Positions 35,086 to 46,120 of a DNA stretch of 52,660 bases are shown here, one piece after another (position 1 is the first letter of the stretch; the number at the start of each line of letters is the position of its first letter). The translations under genes were made by a program, and so were the position numbers. A model generated the notes under the pieces. That model was given only the letters and a program-made list of their open reading frames with translations, made no database searches and had not been told where the DNA came from. Source of the DNA: Trichoplax sp. H2 (Eukaryota; Placozoa; Uniplacotomia; Trichoplacea); the NCBI GenBank assembly GCA_003344405.1, contig NOWV01000312.1:1-52660 (forward strand), written 5' to 3'.

Positions 35086-38000
35086 TTAACTTAAGATAGA
35101 TGAAATAATTTCCTATGATAAAGAAAGATATTTATCGTATATGCTCGCTCAATTACTAGAAAAGATGCATATCATTTCGTAGTTGACAACAACCTACAAT
35201 TCAAAATCGTTTTAATGTAACATTATCAAAAGTATAGCACCATTAATTTGCTAATATTCATAGGTTTTACCTGATCAATTTGAATTTACTTTTAGATATA
35301 TCATTAAAGCCTGCAGTCATATACATTGCGTTTGATATTGCAACTAATGGTACGAGTGCGCTGTTTGAAGTTTTATGTATATTTATTGATTTCTTTATCC
35401 TACTAGAATTTGGTATCTTAATTCATATAATGAAAGAAAATATTTTAAAATCATAACTGCAATTTTAGAGAATATTACTTAACTATTTGAGTTTGCTTTG
35501 GTCATTGTAGTATGAGAGATTCTCTGGACACGCTACATTCTATAATGTTGCAGAGTTAGTAGTATTGATGTGATTAGGTTAAATTATTTACCCACCAAAC
35601 TTTTTTCTCAGCACCTAAAGTAACACCCGTATTATACTGAATTCTAGCTTAAAATGCTTTATTTTTCGTAATTAGATTGCGCAGTGATGCACCCATATTT
35701 GATTATACGGATAGTTACATTTGATAAAGTTAGGTTGCTTTAAATAGATATTATCGTGAAACTAACATTAGATGATTGCTAACTGTTATATTAGAAATTA
35801 TTGATGACCAATCGTAGTCAGTTGACTAATTATGGTACAAGATTTACGTGGCTAGAAACACTGTAGTTGTTATGATGCCCTTCGGAGAAAGGGCCTAGAC
35901 GTTAATAGAAGAGTAGTGACATCTTACGTAGAATGATTTAGATTGTAGAAAATAATGATGTACTATTACAGAAATGTATTTTGTTTGATGACTCATGTCT
36001 GATTGTAGATTAATCAAGTTGTCATGAATGGATTTAACGAAATGTTCATAAGAAGTGCGGAGACGAGCTCACAGAATGGAAGAGACTTCATTTCGCTTTG
36101 AGCTCGGAATACTTAAGATTTTAGCCTAAATTCTTGTAGTAATTAATTATTGCTCTACTATTTCTAATACTTACAATAAAAACCTTTTAGAAAACACCAT
36201 TTGACTAAGATAGTTATTGTGAAACTCATTTATTACAGATTGGCATCACGGTTTCCAGGAATTGTATGCAATTAGCAATTAAATTATGTTGGTCTAAATA
36301 TCATTCATGGAATCAAAAATTTGCATTATATGCAATTTTTTTCATTCATTATCTTCTACTATAATTTATTACTATGTGACTTTGCGTAGAATTTACTAGA
36401 GATCAATTATAGCCTAGATAAGTGGCTAGACAATATGATGTATTACAACTGTAAGGCTTGAATAAATTATATTAATTGATTCAAGAAGCCTTTAATTAAT
36501 TAATAAAATGTAGGAAATGAATTGTTTCGATATTTTTTAATGCAAATTGTAAATGAGAGTATTTTGATCGATTGTTCAGTTTTCTTGCCGACGATTAGCT
36601 GGAAAATTGTACCTGCTATTGTCCCTACAATTACCTAAGAAAAATAAGTGTTTAGCTTTGCACGGCTGCATATTAGCATTTCATCGTTCATTTAATCAAT
36701 AATTTAGAATTAAAGAGTTTCTATTCTGTTGTCATAATCTAAAACCGAGAGTAAACAGACGGAACGGCGATTTATATTTGAAATATTGCCTTGTGGTGAT
36801 AGAAAAGGTTCAATTTTTTAAAGTTGAGGCAACGATCATAAAGTTCCCATTTAAGATTTAATTGCTTTATATTGAGAAAGTAACTTCTGTTATTGACTTT
36901 AGTATTAGGTAAACAAACTTATTCTGACATATCTGCTAATAAAGATAAGTTACAATGTAATTAGTATTAATCAGAACTTTATCTCTTTGAAAGATATACG
37001 CGTATTGTATTTAAGGTTAATCTATTTCTCTCTTTGAATACTCTATATACAAAATGTGGTACAAGAAACTTATTTCCCCGATGATCAGCCTATTTATGAA
37101 ACAATAATGGCTACAATCTAACTAGTTACTAATTTAATCGTGATGAAGGTATGCTTGTATACCGATATTGCTAAATCTCACTGCTAAAGCGAAATGATTG
37201 TATACTGGTTCATGTAACAAGCAACAATATTGCTTAGTAATTCGGATGTAATGTTAAAGTTAAATTTGGTAATGGTTTCGCTACCTTTGAGCTATCGGTG
37301 CAGGCATTTCTATTAATTTCGTAAATACTATCAGGAATAGATTGATTATAAAAAGACAAGTACATCGACATTATGGCTGATATTGCACTTATATTTTAAT
37401 TCCATTTGTGGTTATTCTTTTTATTCTAAATGGTGAATATGAGATCGGTGATTCTTTATTAACGATTTGAAATTTGCTTCATTCTTTTGTGAAATTTATA
37501 TCTAAAGGTATGAAAGTAGGATATTTAATTGTCTGTTAAAATTACAGCATCATACTATGTTTTCATGATATATAATGAAAACTCAAAGTAATTATCTTAA
37601 TGTGTCATGCCGTATTACTTTTGATATTAATTTCTGCATACTATTTTTATATTGAAAGCATTGATAAATAATTCGTTCACTTCATATACTGATGAGGGTC
37701 CCTGTTTCAGAAACGGCAATAATAATCACAATGCAACCAACTCTATGATATTAAGATTGATTAGGGCTCTTTTCTACTTAAATTCGAAAAGAAAATAAGT
37801 TCTAGGGTATTTGATTAGGATGGAAATGTACATAAAATGATAGGCCAAGCCTTTTTCAAAATACCTCGTAGGGCGAAATTTCGGCAGAAGTGAAGTTGCA
37901 ATCAGTCGTAGGCGTAAAGTATTCTAGAAATAGAATTATAGCATACATATTTTCTTACGTAGAATATAGAGCAACGTAACGTAAAAGGTTCCGTAGGAAA

Positions 38001-39752
38001 ATGAAGATATTGTTATTATCCAATAGAATAAAGAGTTTATTAGACATAATAACACGGAAAAATAGTTAAAAATAGGCCCAAGACTATAATAGTGATTTTA
38101 GTACTTTTGATAATATAATGAAAATTATCAAATTAAGACGTTAAGTTAACGTTATCTATGACTTTAATGATGCACGTAATGGTTATTAACATTGTTATTC
38201 TCGTACCTAATATGAATATTAGCCTTTATCTATTACTTTCTAGAATCTAATTTGTTTGTGAGATAATTTCGTCTTATAGATAATGTGATTTTTACTTATA
38301 TGGTATAATACATGGCTATAACAGTATCTTGGCAGGAAGTATCACTTGCGGGACTCATCTAGTTTCACTTCATGGGTTGCGAATTATGTCAATTTGCTTT
38401 GCATGCAAAATAATCAATATAATAATTATGAATTCCTATTCATATACTATAATCGTATACCGTACAGTGTACGATTATTACCAGATATTACTTATTACCT
38501 GACATACATATAGCTACTAATTATATAGGATGTTATATAAATAGTGAAAGACAAGCCTTAACTATCACTAGCGTTTATTATTTTATATGACAAATATAAT
38601 GAAGCAATTTAGTTGATTTATCATGTTTAGGGTGATAGATAAACAAGTTGAGGCACTGAAAAGGCATTTAAAATGCTGCATGATTGAATAATTTAGTATC
38701 ATTTGCTTTAAAGTAGGTGATTTAAAATCTGCAATATTCAAAATTATATTATGTTCTGCAAATCTCCACAGTCATTGTTTAGTAATTTCCTATCTAACAT
38801 ACGTCATTTCTAAGTAATAAATAGCTAATAAAACCTGATGGTAAGATTGATTATTTGAAGTTAACCTTATTAATAATAGAGACATGAATTAATTAAACTG
38901 TAATGGATAAATTTTTACTTACTGCTGGTAAGGCCTTAGAATAACCCAGTAGAGGAGGTCTGTCTAGTACATTTGCTTTTATTTGTTAGTAAATTGTTAT
39001 GTCATAATATTAAGGTTAGTATCAAAAACTTAATATAAATAGAATAATACCTTTAATTTACCGTAATTAAACAAGCACATGTTTTGTTGGATAAATTTAG
39101 TTATTGATCAAGTATCAGCTGTTTCGTATTATGTTATTGTCGTTACACTATTCTCTTAGTAGACTCTAGTATAGACGTTCATTATATAAGTTCATCTTTT
39201 ATTGTACCGTTTTAAATTTAACAGTAAAACAAATACACCTAACTTACTTCCATTGAAATATATCATTAAAGTCATTATCATATCATTTACTCAACATAGT
39301 AAACATAAAGCGGTGATAAATTAAGTGTTGAGAGAATTGAAAGTTTCGTGAATATTAGTTCAAAATATTTTTTTTCTCCGCTGATTTTGGTATTTTAACC
39401 TCACTAAATTTTTACTTGGTGCAAATTTTAAGCCATTCTTTAAATTTCTTATTTTACCCATCTTATCTATCCAGCCAACTAGGTTGTGATCTATATCAAT
39501 TTTCTTACTGATATTTGCCGAAGAGCCAAAAAGTTTCAAGTTGACAACTAGCTGTCTTCGATTCTCATAATTTTAACCTGGTATGGTAATTTATTAAAAT
39601 TTACCAGCTAGAGTCAGAAATTATTTCATCGTCAGATCTGGAAGGATTACACTAAGTCTTCAATCAAGGCTCTTTAGCGGCAAGTAGCATCAGATTTATT
39701 TTTATATTTTGTGTCTGGTTAGAAAGCTGCTCTCAGAACTGATCATCAAGCA
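35086..39752. other. Gene desert, nothing recognised
   Basis: AT-rich with no supported gene. Small imperfect hairpins occur, for example GCCCTT-AAGGGC near 35877 and a TACCGTACAGTGTACG stretch near 38458. The latter contains the ACAGTGTAC motif also common in the TACTG fields. Confidence 0.4.
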
Positions 39753-39759
39753 TATATAA
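39753..39759 (+). promoter_or_regulatory. Possible TATA box of single-exon receptor
   Basis: TATATAA 38 bases before the start codon of the receptor at 39797. The distance would allow only a very short 5' UTR, and the DNA is AT-rich, so this is tentative. Confidence 0.3.
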
Positions 39760-39796
39760 CTTTGCTTTCATTTTTTATTTTTACTTCATAACGATT

Positions 39797-40819
39797 ATGT
39801 TGGGCAATAGCAGCATTACTGTTAGCGATAGTCAATTAGCTATAAATGCAACAGCCACAACTAACGATAGAGTCTTTGTGGAATTTATGACTATCGTTCG
39901 GCCTGTAATATCGTCATGTATCGTCTTGATTTCTTTAATCGGCAATTTCTTAATTTGTATTATAGTTAAAAGGACTAAAATATTACATAATTTTACCAAT
40001 TACATGTTAGTTAATTACTCTGTAGCAGCTATTGTAGCTGCATTATTTTTTTACCCATTTCGTATAACACTTTATTTTCTTGATAGTGGTTACTGGCCAT
40101 TCGGTTCAATATGGTGTAAGTTGTCAATATCATTAGCTCCTATAACGGTCATAGTTTATTCACAATCATTGATTTGTATTAGTTATGCTCGATTTCGAGC
40201 AATATGCTGTCCACTAAAGCCTTCACTAAAGCCAAAATTAGCTATATTATCTTCGTTAACAATATGGTTGATAACTCTTTTATTAACAATACCGTATATG
40301 CTAATACTGGATGTACAAGAGTTTAATATTAGCAAAATTGAAGGCAAAATTATTACGAGACCATTTTGTACACGCTCTATACAACCGAAATATAAGTTAT
40401 TCATCAACGATTCATATACTATCGCACTTGTACTGCTTGCTTTTGTAATGCCTTTATTACTGATAATTTTAGCTAATACTTTGATTTATAGCGAGTTGAG
40501 AAGACTAGCCTTGCATCATCACAAGAACTCTATAACATCAATGGATAAAGAAACTGATATAGCTAAGAATAGACTGATTGCCGAGCTCAATACTATTGTT
40601 GGCGTATTCTTTTTTACACAGATGCCTTACTACTCTTATTTACTCATCACGCAATTTTCAGAAATTACTATTCTGCGCCGATGGAGTGAAATTATTAGAT
40701 TTACTTTAACCGCGACTACTTATACAACACCGGCGTTAAATGTTGTTATTTATACCTATTTTAATCCACATTTTCGCAAAGTTGTCTTCACATTATTTCA
40801 GCGTTTTTCACGGAAGTGA
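39797..40819 (+). CDS. Rhodopsin-class G-protein-coupled receptor, single exon
   Basis: A 340-aa seven-helix receptor with no intron. The extracellular N-terminus has sequons NSS and NAT. Helix 1 holds LISLIGNFLICIIV with the class A Gly-Asn. The loop 1 to helix 3 region YWPFGSIWCKL has the conserved Trp and Cys, and loop 2 has the partner Cys (RPFCTRS). The helix 3 end is YARFRAI where DRY is usual. Helix 2 (NYSVAAIVAALFF) lacks the sodium-site Asp. Helix 6 is FFFTQMPYYSY with Pro but no CWxP. Helix 7 is LNVVIYTYF, so NPxxY has become NVVIY; it is followed by helix 8. The general look is that of neuropeptide-type class A receptors, but loss of several switch motifs makes signalling properties uncertain. 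The start is the first ATG and gives a sensible extracellular tail. Confidence 0.93.
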   Translation: MLGNSSITVSDSQLAINATATTNDRVFVEFMTIVRPVISSCIVLISLIGNFLICIIVKRTKILHNFTNYMLVNYSVAAIVAALFFYPFRITLYFLDSGYWPFGSIWCKLSISLAPITVIVYSQSLICISYARFRAICCPLKPSLKPKLAILSSLTIWLITLLLTIPYMLILDVQEFNISKIEGKIITRPFCTRSIQPKYKLFINDSYTIALVLLAFVMPLLLIILANTLIYSELRRLALHHHKNSITSMDKETDIAKNRLIAELNTIVGVFFFTQMPYYSYLLITQFSEITILRRWSEIIRFTLTATTYTTPALNVVIYTYFNPHFRKVVFTLFQRFSRK

Positions 40820-43588
40820 ATCATTCATATTTTTATTATGTAAATTCAATATAATTGCAGATTTATATTTCCCATTAAATTATTAATTTATCAGTTAAAA
40901 ACCATGGACATAATATCTGTTATGTAAACGCCAAGGTTAACTAGTTGAAACAAATTTTCTGGAAGGAAATCAGTTAATACTTTTTGCTGTATACCACAAA
41001 TTAAAGTGTGTCAAATATTGCAAAAATTATGAATTGAATGAAATCGATAATTGTAATAGCTGTCATAATATATCGACAAGTATTCAGATAACTGCTAACA
41101 TGCAGCACTTGGATATGGAAATAGAAGTAGAAGCAAAAACGACTTTGATTTAGAAATGCTTGGTTAGTAACAGCTACTCTAATTCTACTTTACAAGCCCA
41201 TAAGTAAATTTTAAGAAAACAATTAACTTTTAATATTACTTGATGAAGTTGATTGCCTTCAATGCTTCATAATCAACTAAAGTGTATCGTTATGACTAGG
41301 TTATCGTATTTTATTCTTTTATTAGCATTCTGCAACAACAATTTAATATTCCAAAACAGAAAGGGAATTACTACCGTAATTTACTGATTTCTTACTTATT
41401 GGAACCAATTCTGTCTAGTATTTACTTGAATTTTTATTCCAAAAATTTACATGTAGATGCGTTAAAGTAATTTCGCAGTAAGGAACATAAATTTATGTCC
41501 GCTTACTCGTTAGAGTTAAACTTTTCAATTTTTTATTTTGTCTCATTGCGGTAAAGCTACTCTCTCTTAAGTCCATTGTAACATAATTGGTGATCGATTA
41601 GGGTATGAATAATAGTTTGGATTAAAAATGATCTTTATTTGCAGAAGAAACGCGTAGGACGGTATAAATTGTCCACTTTTACATAGAATTGAAATTGGTT
41701 ACTAATCCTAGCATTGTAATACAGAAACTTTTAGAGTTACATGTCAACATTCTGATATAATAGCAAAATATTGACCGATCACCCGTTTCTTTCAATGGAA
41801 ATTATAGTGTAGTGAGGGACGGAAAAGCAGAGTTCCGTATAGCTTTTAGTACGAAACTATTATTACTTTACTATAGAAAATACCTAGAAAGTGATAGTAT
41901 CTTTAAGTTTTACCCTGCCAAATTGTGATGTCGCCATCTTTTCTTCACTATTTTACAAGGCATTGTATAGATTACTACGGGAATAACCTAAGAGCAATCG
42001 CCTAATCTAAAGAAATGGTGTTTGATAGTCTATCGGGATTTTAAATGAATTCGATTTATTAACAAAGTCCTGTCCATAAAGAAAGTAGATTTGTAACATG
42101 ACCGTAAAGTACTGTAATGTACTGTAGGCTGTAATCGTACAGTTACAGTACAACTTCATGCTAAACCATTAAGTGTCAATATTAATGTTAGAAAAGTATT
42201 CATAGTTGTCATATAAAATTTTTTAATAAGGGCTCTGCGAAGTCTATAAATGAGAAGGCAATAAATCACAAAATTTAGAGTAAAGAGTAAAAGAAGATTC
42301 TTTTCAAGAACTGGGTGGTTTTTACAGGCTTTGGGGGGGGGGGTCGAACTGCTTGCAGTAAGTGAAAACATTCTTCTTTTTATTAGGTTGTTTGGTTGTC
42401 GACAGTTTCAGCTCTGCCGTCTATTTTATTTCTTATAATACTTAGAATGAAGTATTTGAAAGGTTGTTTGATTTGTCTCTCTCATGTTTATTTAGTAAAT
42501 TGTTGATCGGTTGTATGCCCAATTTTATTTTGTGCCAAAGTTTCGTTTAATGGACTAGAATGTCTAGAAAGTAGAACCAAACTTTGTTCGAATTTATGTC
42601 GCTTGATTTCTACATATTTCATTTCATTACAATAGTTAAGGAATAAAGCTCCTTTGAGCATATTACATTTTAAATAAGATTGAATAAAAAAATCAGGTAT
42701 CCGTACGAATTATTGTATTTGCTATGATAAAATTAGTGAACGAATGATTGTTTATTCCATTCATGATGGCCAGTAGACATACCCCAGGCTGCTACACGTT
42801 GTTTCATTGATTGCTTTAATTATCTTGATTAGTAAGAATAAATTAGCGATACTGAAGTAAACACTACTATAGCATTTAATAATTAACTAAATCTGTTAAT
42901 GATGCCAATTTTACTGTTAGTCGTCGTTCTCGACGAGATTGGCGTATATTTCAGACTTTACAACATAATTAAATGCCTTACCGCTTTTGATCACTGTACT
43001 CGTATCGTATTGTAATAAAATTGACTTTTACTTTATGTATATAGATTAGCAAATCATTCTTGATATTAGTTAGTTGGATCCATTGCGAATCCTCAATAGT
43101 TTGAATGAATACGTACAATCTTACCATAATTATCGATGCTGAAAACAACTATTGCATCTATAAAAGCCTAATTTAATCAATGTATGCGGAAGAGATTGCT
43201 TTGAGTGGGCAGATATCACTTTTAGTAATATTGTCTAGCTTCTTCTGCGTGCCAGCAATCTGTATTAAGTAACAGCCTCAATTGTATAATGGAGAGCTCA
43301 TTACGATTTGCTGTGCAATACCTATTACAAATAGACAAATATAGATTTACTTATTAAGGAGATGGAGACTTTCTTTGTATGTAGTCTCTTCTAATTTTGA
43401 TAAGCTCATGGCTTGAGCGCATACCTTACCGACTAGGTAAACTTAAAATAATTTACTTATTTCAGCAGGGATTGTAAAGATGACATTTACTACTGCTTTG
43501 TACTTTATTTCCAAGACATTTACTGTTAAAACTGCGTCATTTATGAGCAAAGCTATATTTGAAAATTCCTTGACCTGATCCTAATGAA
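40820..43588. other. Intergenic with a small hairpin and a G tract
   Basis: No supported gene. A minus-strand frame at 42156-42371 owes its Pro run to the G tract at 42333-42343 and has no recognisable domain; I leave it uncalled. Confidence 0.4.
42109..42152. repeat. Isolated TACTG/CAGTA hairpin
   Basis: GTACTGTAATGTACTGTA on the left, then an 11-base loop, then TACAGTTACAGTAC on the right: an imperfect inverted repeat made of the same pentamer as the large fields. The smallest copy in the window, 1.5 kb before the field at 43.6 kb. Confidence 0.8.
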
Positions 43589-45125
43589 CTAGCCCTTGCT
43601 ACTTCCCGCAAAGAGACTTGTATACTGTATGTGTTCTCTTGTAGCTGTTGATAGTTGTTGTAGTCTCCTGGCTTGCGGGCTCAGCTTGTGAGCAGTACAG
43701 TTCTGCAAAACCGATCGGAAGTTTGTACTACAGCATAGTCCTTGCGTACATTGTACGCTATTGTACAGTGTATAGTACTCTTCATTAGTGTACAGTACAG
43801 TACAATGATCGTGTTCACTGTGCACTGCGCAGTGACGATACTAGGATTGCTACTAAGAAGAAGACCTACTTCTTAGCACTGTGGTCCATGAGACTATGAG
43901 TGCTCATACTGTACCATATGCTGTAATGTACTGTAATTAGAACTGCTATACGCAGATGCTATGGTGAATCATGAACTGTCTACTGGCGTTAGAATCGAAC
44001 AAAGCAAAGATGGATACTGTACTGTACTGGCAGAGTGTTCTTGTAGTCTCCTGGCTTGCGGCTTCAGCTTGTGAGCAGAACCGTACAGTGTACAGTACAG
44101 TGTACAGTTCTACAAAACCGATCGGAAGTTTGTACTGTAGCCCCTGCGTACATTGTACGCTATTGTACAGTACTGTACTGTCCATTAGCGTACTGTACAG
44201 TACAATGATCGTATTCACTGTGCACTGCGCAGTGACGACACTAGGATTGCTACTAAGAAGAAGACCTACTTCTTAGCACTGTGGTCCATGAGGCTATGAG
44301 TGCTCATACTGTACCATATGCTGTAATGTACTGTAATTAGAACTGCTATACGCAGATGCTATGGTGAATCATGAACTGTCTACTGGCGTTAGAATCTGAC
44401 AAAGTAAAGATTGGCACTGTACTGGCAGAATGTTCGTGTAGTCTCCTGGCTTGCGGGTTCAGCTTGTGAGCAGAACCGTACAATGTACTGTACACTGTAC
44501 ACTGTACTGTACAGTTCTGCAAAACCGATCGGAAGTTTGTACTGTAGCCCCTGCGTACATTGTACTGTACAGTACTGTACAGTACTATCCATTAGCGTAC
44601 AGTACAGTACAGTACAGTACAATGATCGTGTTCACGGTGCACTGCGCAGTGACGTCACTAGGATTGCTACACTGGGCACGGCAATTAGTGTGGGCCACAC
44701 TAGCTTGCGGGTTTCAGCTTGTGAGAAGAACTGTACAGTGTACAGTACAGTACAGTGTACAGTACTGGACAATTCTGCAAAACCAATCTAAAGTTTGTAC
44801 TGTACAGTACTGTACTGTAGTCCATGCGTACTGTACAGTACATTGTACGCTATTGTACAGTGTACAGTACTGTCCAAGTGTCCATTAGCGTACAATGATC
44901 GTGTGCACTGCGCAGTACTGTGACGTCACTAGGATTGCTACTGAGAAGTAGACCTACTTCTTAGCAGTGTTGCCAATGAGACTATGAGTGCTCATACTGT
45001 ACTGTACTGCATACAGCACTAGCGGATTTTTCGAGAACTGCTGTACGCAGCCGCTGTGGTGACACGTGAACTATCTACTGGCGTAAGAATCGGACAAAGT
45101 AAAGATTGATACTATACTGGCAGAG
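43589..45125. repeat. Four-unit tandem repeat with TACTG/CAGTA runs
   Basis: Units are marked by CCTGGCTTGCGG..TCAGCTTGTGAGCAG at 43665, 44048 and 44443 and a variant (TAGCTTGCGGG) at about 44700. The spacings are 383, 395 and about 257 bases; the third unit lacks the middle part. Each unit has CAAAACCGATCGGAAGTTTG, TACTG/CAGTA runs, the 12-bp palindrome CACTGCGCAGTG and, except the third, a hairpin CTAAGAAG...CTTCTTAG (variant in the last unit). The array stops at about 45125, 90 bases before the U1-C start codon. No gap interrupts it, so unlike the polo kinase copies this is a true array as assembled. Confidence 0.9.
44650..44928. promoter_or_regulatory. Two CRE-type TGACGTCA sites in the repeat
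   Basis: Perfect TGACGTCA at 44650-44657 and 44921-44928, in the two units nearest the U1-C gene. The matching positions in the two distal units read TGACGATA and TGACGACA. CREB/ATF binding is a plausible inference only. Confidence 0.4.
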
Positions 45126-45213
45126 TGTGGTAGCCATCTTGAATTTTGCTCAAATTGGACATTGCAACATCTTTGTCTATAGCTTAGCTTAGAATAAATC
45201 GTAATTATTTGAA

Positions 45214-46120
45214 ATGCCTAGGTAAGCGGTACTGATAATAGTGCAATAGGATATGTTCGTAAAAGTCAATCATTCCTTGTGACGAATCGATGATGGATAT
45301 TTTTAAATTTCATTCAGATACTTTTGTGATTATTGCGACACCTTCTTGACTCATGATTCGGTAAGTGAAAGAAGTAGCAATCATTTCTACTACACATGAC
45401 TGCTGATAGAATGAACATGTGGACATACCCTCAGTAATCGGCTGGTAAACGTGCTGTCTATCTGATGCCATCTTATTTCTTATGATTATTTAGCCATCGG
45501 TTAGGAAAACGCATAATAGTGGTCGAAAGCATAAAGATAATGTTCGCTTGTATTATCAACAGTGGTACGACGAAAATATAAGAGACCAAGTTGCGCAAGG
45601 TATACAATCTCCTGCTTTTCAACAAATCATTTTATCGTTCAAAGATTATTGCCATGAATTTGATTACTGTAGCATTAGTGTAGTTTTTTACTACCGAGAG
45701 CATCTAGAAGTGGGAAAGATACTGTACTGTTATCAAGTTATTATCAAAATCAATGCAAGTCTACAGTATAACTTGAATATCTATCTACTTATCCTGTCAG
45801 GGTTGATCTTGCAATCGACTGCGCTGATCTTATAGTAGGTTAAATTAAAATCTAGCTAAGAAATGAAAAATGTTATCATTTACCATCTTGTTTTAGGCGG
45901 TAATAACAATAATTATCCAAAGTTCACTCCATACCAACCATTCAACATGCCTCCAGCGGGACCTGGAGGAATGCCAGGCTTAGGAGGTATGCCGATGATG
46001 CGACCGCCAACAGGTATGCCACCACTACCTCAAGGAATGATGCCACCGGGAATGCCTGGTGGCGTTAGAATGCCGTTTCCTCCAGGACCACCTACTAGTC
46101 AACCGCTGAAGCCAGAGTAA
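45214..46120 (+). CDS. SNRPC: U1 snRNP protein C, four exons
   Basis: A 126-aa U1-C, the U1 snRNP zinc-finger protein that steadies pairing of U1 snRNA with 5' splice sites. Exons: 45214-45221 (only ATGCCTAG), 45318-45360, 45494-45599 and 45897-46120, all in phase. The N-terminus [17 protein letters not shown] continues into [13 protein letters not shown], so the U1-type C2H2 finger is complete with Cys6, Cys9, His24 and His30 at the same positions as in the human protein. The helix [14 protein letters not shown] follows. The last exon is the family's Pro/Met/Gly-rich tail ([23 protein letters not shown]). The donor at 45600 (GTATAC) is not strong. Read-through beyond it gives IQSPAFQQ, which recalls AFQQ of other U1-C proteins, so exon 3 may really end a little later at a site I could not place in phase. 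Confidence 0.95.

Noticed and set aside
43589-44888. Further open frames of the same kind upstream of U1-C
   Set aside because: Same pentamer effect inside a tandem promoter-like array; no splice or start context and no non-repeat domain.
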